Below are positions 8,803 to 20,891 of a stretch of 64,000 nucleotides of DNA, piece after piece. Source of the DNA: Nocardia fluminea (GTDB lineage: Bacteria > Actinomycetota > Actinomycetes > Mycobacteriales > Mycobacteriaceae); assembly GCF_002846365.1 (NCBI RefSeq), contig NZ_PJMW01000002.1, forward strand, positions 3,968,001 to 4,032,000, read 5' to 3'. The first letter of the stretch is position 1; each line of letters starts with the position of its first letter. Below the pieces are notes generated by a model that saw only the letters and a program-made list of their open reading frames with translations, was not told the origin of the DNA and made no database searches. A program made the position numbers and the translations under genes.

Positions 8803-9909
8803 ATGAAGATTCGTGGAGCCGTTCTGGAACGGATCGCCGATCCCGCGCCGTTCGCCGAGTCGCGGCCGATCACCGTGTGTGAGCTGGAATTGGCCGAACC
8901 GGCTCGGGGCGAACTGCTGGTACGCATCGAAGCGGCAGGCCTGTGCCATTCGGATCTGTCTGTGGTGGACGGCAATCGGGTACGCCCCGTGCCCATGCTG
9001 CTCGGCCACGAAGCCGCGGGCATCATCGAATCCGTGGGTGCCGGTGTGACCGATGTGGCACCGGGTCAGCGGGTCGTGATGACGTTCCTGCCACGCTGCG
9101 GCGACTGCGCGGGCTGCGCGAGCAACGGGCGCACGCCGTGCGGGCCGGGCAGCGTGGCCAACAACGCCGGCGAACTGCTCGGCGGCGGGCGGCGGCTCAC
9201 CCGCGACGGTGAGGTGGTGCAGCACCACCTCGGCGTCTCCGGCTTCGCCACGCACGCGGTGGTCGACCGGCGCTCGGTCGTCCCGGTCGATGACGACGTG
9301 CCCCCCGAGGTGGCGGCGGTGCTCGGCTGCGCGGTGCTCACCGGCGGCGGTGCGCTGCTCAACGCCGCGAAACCCGGTGCGGGAGACCGGATCATGGTGG
9401 TCGGGCTCGGTGGGGTCGGGATGGCGGCGGTGCTCGTCGCGGTCTCGCTCGGCCTCGGTGAGGTGATCGCCGTCGACACAGTTCCCGAGAAGCTCTCGCT
9501 CGCCCGCGAATTCGGTGCGACCGTAGCCTGCACGCCGGGCGAGGTCGCCGAGCAGGGCGTGCAGGCCGACGTGGTGATCGAAGCGGCGGGCAACGTCCGC
9601 GCGTTCGAAACCGCCGTCACCGCGACGGCACCCGGTGGCGTCACCGTGACGGTCGGCCTCCCCGCGCCGACCGCCACCGCCACGATCTCACCCTTGGCAC
9701 TGGTCGCGCAGGGCCGCACCATCATCGGCAGCTACCTCGGCTCCGCGGTCCCCGACCGTGACATCCCCGAATACGTGCGGAGATGGCGCGAGGGCAAGTT
9801 GCCGCTGGAACGGCTCGTCTCGGCCCGCATCGGACTCGACCAGGTGAACCAGGCGATGGACGACCTCGCGGCGGGCGCGGCGCTTCGGCAGGTCATCGTC
9901 TTCGACTGA
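8803..9909 (+). CDS. Zinc-dependent alcohol dehydrogenase (MDR, class III-like)
   Basis: 368 residues. Catalytic zinc ligands are in GLCHSDL (about residue 48) and GHEAAG (about 68). The structural zinc lobe CGDCAGCASNGRTPC has four spaced cysteines. The Rossmann nucleotide motif is GLGGVGMAAV. The MDR family oxidises alcohols or reduces aldehydes with NAD(H), and the layout resembles the mycothiol/formaldehyde and Zn-ADH class III branch. The real substrate is unknown. It stands alone, divergent from the VOC gene. Confidence 0.9.
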   Translation: MKIRGAVLERIADPAPFAESRPITVCELELAEPARGELLVRIEAAGLCHSDLSVVDGNRVRPVPMLLGHEAAGIIESVGAGVTDVAPGQRVVMTFLPRCGDCAGCASNGRTPCGPGSVANNAGELLGGGRRLTRDGEVVQHHLGVSGFATHAVVDRRSVVPVDDDVPPEVAAVLGCAVLTGGGALLNAAKPGAGDRIMVVGLGGVGMAAVLVAVSLGLGEVIAVDTVPEKLSLAREFGATVACTPGEVAEQGVQADVVIEAAGNVRAFETAVTATAPGGVTVTVGLPAPTATATISPLALVAQGRTIIGSYLGSAVPDRDIPEYVRRWREGKLPLERLVSARIGLDQVNQAMDDLAAGAALRQVIVFD

Positions 9910-9963
9910 CGCCCGGCCCGACGGCGTGAGGTCGGCGCCGCGGCACTGTGGGCTCCTCTATAG

Positions 9964-11243
<1,280 letters not shown>

Positions 11244-11250
11244 CGAGCCC

Positions 11251-11703
11251 ATGGCCCGGTTGCTGATCATCCATCACACCCCGTCGCCGCACTGCCAGGC
11301 GATGTTCGAAGCGGTCCTCGCCGGGGCGAGCGACCCGGAGATCGAAGGGGTCGAAGTGGTGCGCCGGGCCGCGCTGGCGGTGACCGCCGTCGACGTGCTC
11401 GACGCCGACGGCTACCTGCTCGGCACCCCGGCCAATCTCGGCTACATGAGCGGCGCCCTCAAACACGCCTTCGACACCGTCTACTACCCGTGCCTCGACT
11501 CGACCGGCGGCCGGCCCTACGGCCTCTACCTGCACGGCAACGAAGGCACCGAAGGCGCCGAGAGCGGCGTGGACCGGATCACCACCGGGTTGGGCTGGCA
11601 GCGCGCCGCCGCGGCGGTCGTGGTCTCGGGTCCGCCGAGCAAGGCCGATCTGGAGAAATGCTGGGAACTCGGTGCGACCATCGCCGCCGGTCTGATGGAC
11701 TGA
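11251..11703 (+). CDS. Flavodoxin-fold NAD(P)H-dependent reductase-like protein (Rv2771c-like)
   Basis: 150 residues. The N-terminus MARLLIIHHTPSPHCQAMFEAVLAG places the phosphate-binding loop after the first strand, as in flavodoxin/NADPH-dependent FMN reductases. GTPANLGYMSGALKHAFDTVYYP fits the FMN ring loop of that fold. It probably binds FMN and carries out a two-electron reduction; the partner is not known. It follows the dapB operon membrane gene by 7 bases. Confidence 0.8.
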   Translation: MARLLIIHHTPSPHCQAMFEAVLAGASDPEIEGVEVVRRAALAVTAVDVLDADGYLLGTPANLGYMSGALKHAFDTVYYPCLDSTGGRPYGLYLHGNEGTEGAESGVDRITTGLGWQRAAAAVVVSGPPSKADLEKCWELGATIAAGLMD

Positions 11704-11730
11704 GCCGGCTCCGCCCCGAATTTTGGTGGG

Positions 11731-11760
11731 CTGACACGCGGGCTCGGCATGCGGTAGAAC
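11731..11760 (+). promoter_or_regulatory. Possible sigma-70 type promoter of the response regulator operon
   Basis: CTGACA (11731-11736) and TAGAAC (11755-11760) are separated by 18 bases, 57 bases upstream of the response regulator start. The match to consensus is only moderate. Confidence 0.35.
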
Positions 11761-11816
11761 TCGACCGACGTGTTGCGGGCTGGCCGCGGTGGGTGTTCGA
11801 GATGGGGAGTGGTCGG

Positions 11817-12491
11817 GTGAGCGAGATGGCGCAGACGCGCACGGTGCGACGGGTCGGGCTGGTGGAGGACCACGAGTCCGTGGCGATCGGGCTGGCGGCC
11901 ATGCTCGGCCCCGAACCCGACCTGGAACTGGTGGCGGTGGCGGAGTCCGTCGCGGGGTTGCTCGCCGAGACCAGTGATCTCGACCTGGTCGTCCTCGATC
12001 TGCGCCTGCCCGACGGCTCGGCGCCCGAGGACAATGTCACCGCGCTGCGCGAACACGACATCGAGGTGCTGGTGTTCACCGGCGCCGACAACGCCTTCCT
12101 GGTCCGCTCCGCCGCGAAAGCGGGCGTGCTCGGGGTGCTGCGCAAATCCGAGAGCGTGGCGACCGTGGTCGAGGCGGTGCGCCGGGCCGCGTCGGGGGAG
12201 CAGGTGGTGACCACCGACTGGGCCGCCGCCATCGACGGCGATCCGAAGCTCTCCGATGTCGGGCTCAGTCCGCGTCAGGAGGAAGTGCTGATGCTCTACG
12301 CCTCGGGGGAGAAGGCCTCGCGGGTGGCCAGGCTGACCGGGCTGTCGGAACAGACCGTCAACGACTATCTGGGCCGCATCCGGCAGAAGTACGCCGACGC
12401 GGGCCGACCCGCGCCGACCAAGACCGATCTGTACAAACGGGCCGTCGAGGACGGCTGGCTGCCCGTGCCGGAGAGGCAGCAGCGCACGTGA
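11817..12491 (+). CDS. LuxR/NarL-type response regulator
   Basis: 224 residues. The receiver domain has the acidic pair in VGLVEDHESVA and the phospho-acceptor aspartate in LVVLDLRLPD. The C-terminal LuxR-type helix-turn-helix runs from about residue 145 (LSPRQEEVLMLYASGEKASRVARLTGLSEQTVNDYLGRIRQKY, quoted here only as limits). GTG 11817 has GGGGAG 7 bases upstream, better than ATG 11802 or ATG 11826. The stop overlaps the start of the kinase gene by 4 bases, so this is the cognate DNA-binding regulator. Target genes are not visible. Confidence 0.9.
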   Translation: MSEMAQTRTVRRVGLVEDHESVAIGLAAMLGPEPDLELVAVAESVAGLLAETSDLDLVVLDLRLPDGSAPEDNVTALREHDIEVLVFTGADNAFLVRSAAKAGVLGVLRKSESVATVVEAVRRAASGEQVVTTDWAAAIDGDPKLSDVGLSPRQEEVLMLYASGEKASRVARLTGLSEQTVNDYLGRIRQKYADAGRPAPTKTDLYKRAVEDGWLPVPERQQRT

Positions 12492-13702
12492 CCGATCTCG
12501 CGGTCGCGACGGCGCCCGCACCGGTCGGCGACGTCGAATTCTCGCGCGCGGCGACCGAACAGATCCTGCGCAGGCTCGGGCTGGTGATCGGGACCGGCGC
12601 CATGATCGTGATGGTGCTGGAACTGCCCGCCGTGCTGGTGCAGCCGATCAATCAGTCGGTGTGGCCGGAACTGCACATCGTCTCCGCGTATCTGATGTTC
12701 GGCGCGCTGGCGATCGTGTCGACGCGCGGGCCCGCCGCCGCGATCCGGCGCACCGCGGGCGCGGCCGCCGTGTGCTATCTCGCGGCGACGCTGGCGACGC
12801 CGCTGGTGTATTCGGTGGTGCACTTCGGTTCGTTCGCGTCGTGGCCCTATCGCGGTCTCGCGGTCGGCGTGATGGCCGCGGGACTCGCCTGGCCGCGACG
12901 TGGCGCCGCCGCGTTCGGAGCCCTGCTCGCGGTGGTGACCAGTGTGTCCAATGCCCTTGTGGTGCCGGACAGTTCGATGGGGGCGTTGCTCGGCGACATC
13001 ACCCGGGCGCTCGGCGTCGCGGCGCTGTTCCTGTGGTGCGTGGTGTACGCGCGCGCCGCCGCCGAACGGGTCGACCGGGAAGCGGTCCGCCAGCGCAGCC
13101 GGGCGGCGGCGGTCGCGGCGACCTCGGCCAGGGAACGCGAGGGCGCGCGCTTCGCCGCCCTCATCCACGACGCGGTGCTCTCGACGCTGCTGGAGGCCTC
13201 GCGGGCGCGGCAGTCCTCGTCGGTGCTGCGCAACCAGGCCGCCCGCACGCTCGAACAGCTCGAGTCGTCACGGACCGCCCCGGAGATCGACCACCTCGAT
13301 GCCGCAGCGACGATCGAATTCCTGCGCGAGGCGGTGCGAGAGGTGGAATCCGAGGTCCCGGTGCAGGTGTCCTCACGCCGCGCGGCCGATCTGTGCCTGC
13401 CGATCGAGGCCGCGCAGGTGCTCGGCGCCGCGCTCTCGGAGGCGGTGCGCAACAGCGTGCGGCACGCCGGCGTCGCCGGCCGGACGGTGCGGCGCGGAGT
13501 GGCGGTCACCATCGCGACCGGCGGGATCCGGGTGGTGCTCTCCGACGACGGCGCCGGCTTCGACCCGGCGCGGGTCTCGCCCGATCGGATGGGGATCGCG
13601 GGCAGCATTTTGGGCCGGATGCGCGCGCTCGCCGGTGGCGCGGCGTTCGTGGAATCGGCGCCGGGCGCGGGAACCGTGGTGACTCTGGTGTGGGGTAGCT
13701 GA
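12488..13702 (+). CDS. Membrane sensor histidine kinase (HisKA_3/HATPase type)
   Basis: 404 residues. About six membrane segments occupy residues 30-200, with no clear extracellular sensor domain. The dimerisation helix carries the phospho-acceptor histidine in AALIHDAVLSTLLEA (near 222). The ATP-binding domain has an N-box (EAVRNSVRHAG), a G1 box (DDGAGFD) and a G2 region (GAGTVVTL). It autophosphorylates and passes phosphate to the regulator upstream, with which it shares a 4-base overlap. Confidence 0.9.
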   Translation: MTDLAVATAPAPVGDVEFSRAATEQILRRLGLVIGTGAMIVMVLELPAVLVQPINQSVWPELHIVSAYLMFGALAIVSTRGPAAAIRRTAGAAAVCYLAATLATPLVYSVVHFGSFASWPYRGLAVGVMAAGLAWPRRGAAAFGALLAVVTSVSNALVVPDSSMGALLGDITRALGVAALFLWCVVYARAAAERVDREAVRQRSRAAAVAATSAREREGARFAALIHDAVLSTLLEASRARQSSSVLRNQAARTLEQLESSRTAPEIDHLDAAATIEFLREAVREVESEVPVQVSSRRAADLCLPIEAAQVLGAALSEAVRNSVRHAGVAGRTVRRGVAVTIATGGIRVVLSDDGAGFDPARVSPDRMGIAGSILGRMRALAGGAAFVESAPGAGTVVTLVWGS

Positions 13703-14727
13703 TGGTCGATCGGGATCTGCCGTTCGCGATGCGCGACCTGTTCGGCCTCAGCGACGGCACGGCGTGGCTGTTCGTGGTGATCTTCGAGGCCACCATCGTG
13801 ATGTATCTGCGGGTGAACTTCGACATCGCGCCGCCCGCGGCCGCGGCCGCCGCGCTGGTGCTGATGGCCGTGGCCGCGCTGGTGGTGCTGGTGTTCCCGG
13901 TGGACCCGCTGCCGTGGCCCGCCACGGTCTTCGTGGCGTGCGCGGGACCCGCGGCGATGGCGCTCACCGTGCCGTGGCTCGAGAGTTCGTCGGGGTTCGC
14001 CCACCAGCTGTGGACCGCCTATCCGACGTCGTATCTGCTGGCGATGCTGGTGCTGCGCGGGCGGATCGTCTCCGCCTGGCTCGGCGTGGCGGCCGCCGCG
14101 ACGGTACTGGTGACGATGGGGGTGTTCACCAGCTGGCACCCCGAGACCGTGGTGCGCGCGCTGACGCCGATCGCCACCGTCGGCGCGGTGACGGTGTTCA
14201 TGTCGATCGTGCGACCCACCCAGCGTTCGCTGCGCGAACTGCGCAGCGAGGCCAACCGGCGGGCGGCGACCGAGGCCGCACTGGCCGCGGCGAACGCCGA
14301 GCGGGACCGTCAGCTGGGGGCGCTGGACCGGGTCGCGGGGCCGCTGCTCGCCCGCATCGCCGCCGGGATCGAGCTCACCGACACCGAACGCGAACAGTGC
14401 AGGCTGCTCGAAGCCGAACTGCGCGACGGTCTTCGGGCGCCGCAGCTGGTCACCGACCGGCTCAGCGCCGCCGCCCGGGGCGCACGATCGCGCGGTGTCG
14501 AGGTCACCCTGCTAGACGACGGCGGCTTCCTCGGTGTACCGGAATGGGTGCGCCACAACGTGATCGAGGCCGCGGTCGACGAACTCGACACCGCGGCGGC
14601 GGGCTCGGTGACGGTGCGGGTGCTGCCGGTCGGCAGACGCTGGGTGGCGACTGTGCTGGCCGCCGCGCCGGGCGGGGATCGGCGGACCGAGATCGACACC
14701 GCGGGCGAGGTCCGGGTCTCCACCTGA
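13702..14727 (+). CDS. Kinase-like membrane protein with degenerate ATPase domain
   Basis: 341 residues, starting inside the kinase stop codon (TGATG). Membrane segments span about residues 18-170, followed by a coiled region (RSEANRRAATEAALAAANAERDRQL). The C-terminal part resembles a HATPase domain only weakly: NVIEAAVDELDTAAAG is in the place of the N-box, but no DxGxG G1 box or G2 glycine loop is present and no acceptor histidine is seen. It may be an inactive partner that modulates the upstream kinase. Function is inferred from position and fold traces only. Confidence 0.65.
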   Translation: MVDRDLPFAMRDLFGLSDGTAWLFVVIFEATIVMYLRVNFDIAPPAAAAAALVLMAVAALVVLVFPVDPLPWPATVFVACAGPAAMALTVPWLESSSGFAHQLWTAYPTSYLLAMLVLRGRIVSAWLGVAAAATVLVTMGVFTSWHPETVVRALTPIATVGAVTVFMSIVRPTQRSLRELRSEANRRAATEAALAAANAERDRQLGALDRVAGPLLARIAAGIELTDTEREQCRLLEAELRDGLRAPQLVTDRLSAAARGARSRGVEVTLLDDGGFLGVPEWVRHNVIEAAVDELDTAAAGSVTVRVLPVGRRWVATVLAAAPGGDRRTEIDTAGEVRVST

Positions 14728-14767
14728 GCGCGGGCAACTTGTCGGACCCCTGTGCCAGGCTGAGGAA

Positions 14768-15967
14768 ATGCAGCGGATGAATGCGGCGCAGGCCCGTCGA
14801 ACGGCGCTGGCCGCGCAGGGCTTCGGCAAGCGGAAGCCGGCCAACCCGAAGCGGCGGGCGGTGCTCGATGTGGTCGCCAGAACTCGTCTGCTGCAGATAG
14901 ATTCGGTCTCGGCGGTCGTGCGCGCGCACTACGCGCCGGTGTTCAGCCGGATCGGCCCCTACGATCGCAGCCTGCTCGACGGCGCCGCCTGGAGCGACAG
15001 CGCGAAGGCGCGACGGGGGCTGGTGGAGTACTGGGCGCACGAGGCGGCGCTGATCCCGGTCGCCGACTGGCCGCTGATGCGCTGGCGGATGACCGAGTAT
15101 CGGCACGGGCGCTGGTCGGGGATGCGCAAGGTCGTCGAACGCAATCCCACGCTGGGCAAGGACATCCTCGATGTCATCACCGAGGTGGGTGCGGCGAGCG
15201 CGGGGGAGATCGAACGTCATCTGGAGCTGGACAAGCCGCGGCCGAAGGGAACCTGGTGGAACCTGAGCGACACGAAGATGATCTGCGAGCAGCTCTTCGC
15301 CGCCGGTGAGCTGTCCACCGCTCGCCGGGTCGGGTTCACCCGGCACTACGACCTTACCGAACGGGTCGTGCCTGCCGATGTCCGCGATCGGGAGATCGGC
15401 GAGGACGACGCCGTGCGCGAGCTGATCCGGCGGTCCAGCCGGGCCCTCGGGATCGGCACCGAGGCCGATCTGCGCGACTACTACCGCCTGGCCCGGCGCC
15501 GGAGTGCCCCGGCGATCGCCGATCTGGTCGACGCGGGGGAGCTGCTGCCGGTCGAGGTCGACGGCTGGGACGCGCCCGCCTACCTGCACCCGGAGGCCGC
15601 CACCCCGCGCCGGATCTCCGGCACCGCGCTGCTGTGCCCGTTCGACCCGCTGATCTTCTTCCGCCCGCGCACCCAGCGGATCTTCGACTTCCACTACCGC
15701 ATCGAGATCTACACCCCCGAACCCGAACGGGTGCACGGCTATTACGTCTTCCCGCTGCTCGTCGACGGCAAGCTCGTCGGCCGGGTGGATCTGCGCGCCG
15801 AACGCGCCACCGGGCGGCTGCTCGCACCCGGCGCGTTCGCCGAACCGGGCTTCGCGACCGTCGAGACCGCCCAGGCATTGCGCGAGGCGCTGCGGGAAAT
15901 GGCCGACTGGCTCGAACTCGACGAAGTCGTCGTCGGCGAACGCGGCGACCTGGCCCCGCTGCTGTGA
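14768..15967 (+). CDS. YcaQ-like winged-helix protein (HTH_42 family; possible crosslink-repair DNA glycosylase)
   Basis: 399 residues. N-terminal LLQIDSVSAVVRAHY and the following YWAHEAALIP are hallmark segments of the YcaQ/AlkX-type HTH_42 family, whose E. coli and Streptomyces (AlkZ) members unhook DNA interstrand crosslinks. The catalytic QxQ/QxD element in family members corresponds here to QID near residue 42. Winged helices follow in the middle (residues ~130-260) and a beta-barrel-like C-terminus. GC-rich actinobacteria often have several copies. The exact lesion is unknown. Confidence 0.8.
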   Translation: MQRMNAAQARRTALAAQGFGKRKPANPKRRAVLDVVARTRLLQIDSVSAVVRAHYAPVFSRIGPYDRSLLDGAAWSDSAKARRGLVEYWAHEAALIPVADWPLMRWRMTEYRHGRWSGMRKVVERNPTLGKDILDVITEVGAASAGEIERHLELDKPRPKGTWWNLSDTKMICEQLFAAGELSTARRVGFTRHYDLTERVVPADVRDREIGEDDAVRELIRRSSRALGIGTEADLRDYYRLARRRSAPAIADLVDAGELLPVEVDGWDAPAYLHPEAATPRRISGTALLCPFDPLIFFRPRTQRIFDFHYRIEIYTPEPERVHGYYVFPLLVDGKLVGRVDLRAERATGRLLAPGAFAEPGFATVETAQALREALREMADWLELDEVVVGERGDLAPLL

Positions 15968-15971
15968 CTTC

Positions 15972-19552
<3,581 letters not shown>

Positions 19553-19566
19553 TCGACGGAGCTACG

Positions 19567-19603
19567 GAAAACCGCTGGGCGACACTGTCGCCCAGCGGTT
19601 TTC
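19567..19603 (+). terminator. Strong hairpin terminator after rnj
   Basis: A perfect 17-bp stem GAAAACCGCTGGGCGAC/GTCGCCCAGCGGTTTTC with a 3-base loop starts 14 bases after the rnj stop. The descending arm ends in TTTTC, close to a textbook intrinsic terminator in either direction. The converging lipoprotein gene ends at 19628. Confidence 0.9.
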
Positions 19604-19627
19604 TCGATTCAGGAGACCGTACGGAAC

Positions 19628-20182
19628 TCAGGCCTGGCAGGCCGCGGAGTCGAGCTGGGCCGACTTCACGATGTTGCACGCGAACACGTGCGACACCTTC
19701 CAGGAATCGTCCTCGGCGACGAAGTCGACGAAGGCGTCCTTGACCGGGGTGCCGTCGATGGTGACGTCGGCGTTCGCCTTGAGCTTGCCGTCGGTGGGGT
19801 CACCGACGGTGGTGATGGCGACCGTGACATTGTTCTGCTTCGCCGCCTCGACGAACTTGTCCACCAGCATCGGATCCTGGTCGGCGTCCTCGATGTAGGT
19901 CTTCTTCTCGTCACCGGTGAGCTGACCCGCGAGGGCCTTGTTCAACCGGGCGTTCAGCTCGGCGGCGGTCGGTTTGGGCAGGTCGGGCACCGTGGTGGCC
20001 GCGGGCTCGCCGCCCTCTTCCTTACCCGCTTTGGCGTCGCCCGTTTCGAAGGCCCCGCCCTGGCTGGTGGTGGTTCCCGTGCTCGTGCCGGTCGAGTCGG
20101 TGCCGGAACTGCACGCGCTGAGGCCGAGCGCCGCGACGATCGCGACGAGAATGGCAGCGGTTTTCACTGGACGGTTGTTCAC
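19628..20182 (-). CDS. Putative lipoprotein with DUF4878-like/NTF2-type C-terminal domain
   Basis: 184 residues. GTG 20182 follows GGGAG by 5 bases. The signal peptide ends in the lipobox LGLSAC. Next is a Ser/Thr/Gly-rich linker, then a roughly 110-residue domain (LNARLNKALAGQLTGDEKK ... GTPVKDAFVDFVAEDDSWKVSHVFACN) resembling small extracytoplasmic low-molecular-weight antigen-like folds. Two late cysteines may form a disulfide. Role unknown; it should be anchored outside the membrane. A secreted DUF4189 gene lies directly upstream, read in the same direction. Confidence 0.7.
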   Translation of the reverse strand: MNNRPVKTAAILVAIVAALGLSACSSGTDSTGTSTGTTTSQGGAFETGDAKAGKEEGGEPAATTVPDLPKPTAAELNARLNKALAGQLTGDEKKTYIEDADQDPMLVDKFVEAAKQNNVTVAITTVGDPTDGKLKANADVTIDGTPVKDAFVDFVAEDDSWKVSHVFACNIVKSAQLDSAACQA

Positions 20183-20217
20183 TACAACTCCCATGATCAT
20201 GATCGAATCGGTCCGGG

Positions 20218-20610
20218 CTAGAGCTGGTAGCCGCTGGTGCAGTTCCAGTGCTTGATAGAGGCGTTGCCCGGATTGTTGTTCAGCGCTTCGCGTTTCGCGC
20301 CGCCGATCGTCGACGCGGAGCCGTAGCTCCACCACCCGCGCGAGATCGCGATGGCCCCGCACCCGTTGCGGTAGGACACCTTCACGTCGCACCCGCCACC
20401 GCCGCCGCCACGCAGGCAGGCCGACATGGCACCGGCCTCGGCATCGGCGTAGCTGCCGTAGTCGGTGGCGTATCCGTAAACCCCCGGTTTGACCGACACC
20501 GCGATGGCGCCGTAGTTGCCCGACTGCGCCTGGGCCGGTGCGATGTGTCCCGCGAACAACGTGGCTGCGGTGGCACCCAGCACGGCCGCGCTGGTGAGCA
20601 TTCTCTTCAC
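20218..20610 (-). CDS. Secreted DUF4189-domain protein
   Basis: 130 residues. GTG 20610 with AAGGGGA upstream gives a signal peptide MKRMLTSAAVLGATAATLFA followed by AQAQS cleavage. The mature part has the repetitive Gly-Tyr-Ala pattern of DUF4189 (YGAIAVS ... YGSYADAEAGAMSAC ... NGCGAIAISRG ... AKREALNN) with four cysteines. Such small exported proteins are common in nocardiae and mycobacteria; function is unknown. A TTGACA sequence lies on the minus strand at 20658-20663 and a palindrome CGGGTC-GAC-GACCCG at 20634-20648, both in the 281-base gap to ftsK. Nothing else is seen in that gap. Confidence 0.8.
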   Translation of the reverse strand: MKRMLTSAAVLGATAATLFAGHIAPAQAQSGNYGAIAVSVKPGVYGYATDYGSYADAEAGAMSACLRGGGGGGCDVKVSYRNGCGAIAISRGWWSYGSASTIGGAKREALNNNPGNASIKHWNCTSGYQL

Positions 20611-20891
20611 TTGTAGCGTCCCCTTCATCTGCACGGGTCGACGACCCGATAGAGCGCTGTCAACGTACCGAGGGTTACGGCGCCCGCGCCAGCGGTGCGA
20701 GCCGCCGTTGCCCGAAATACTGGCGATCGACAAGGATTCCGTAAGTTCGAGCCCGCGAAACGCGGTTCCCGGCGAGTTTTCCCCGCGCTGACCGGGGCGC
20801 TGCGACCTGCGCATCCACCCTGGATCACCGCGGCGAGCACGGTGGGACCAGTGTTGCGGATGGTCTCGGAGGTGTTCGAGCGGCTAGCCTG

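Noticed and set aside
12661..13698. 345-codon frame inside the histidine kinase gene
   Set aside because: Arg/Gly-rich product in an alternate frame; the kinase frame has all motifs.
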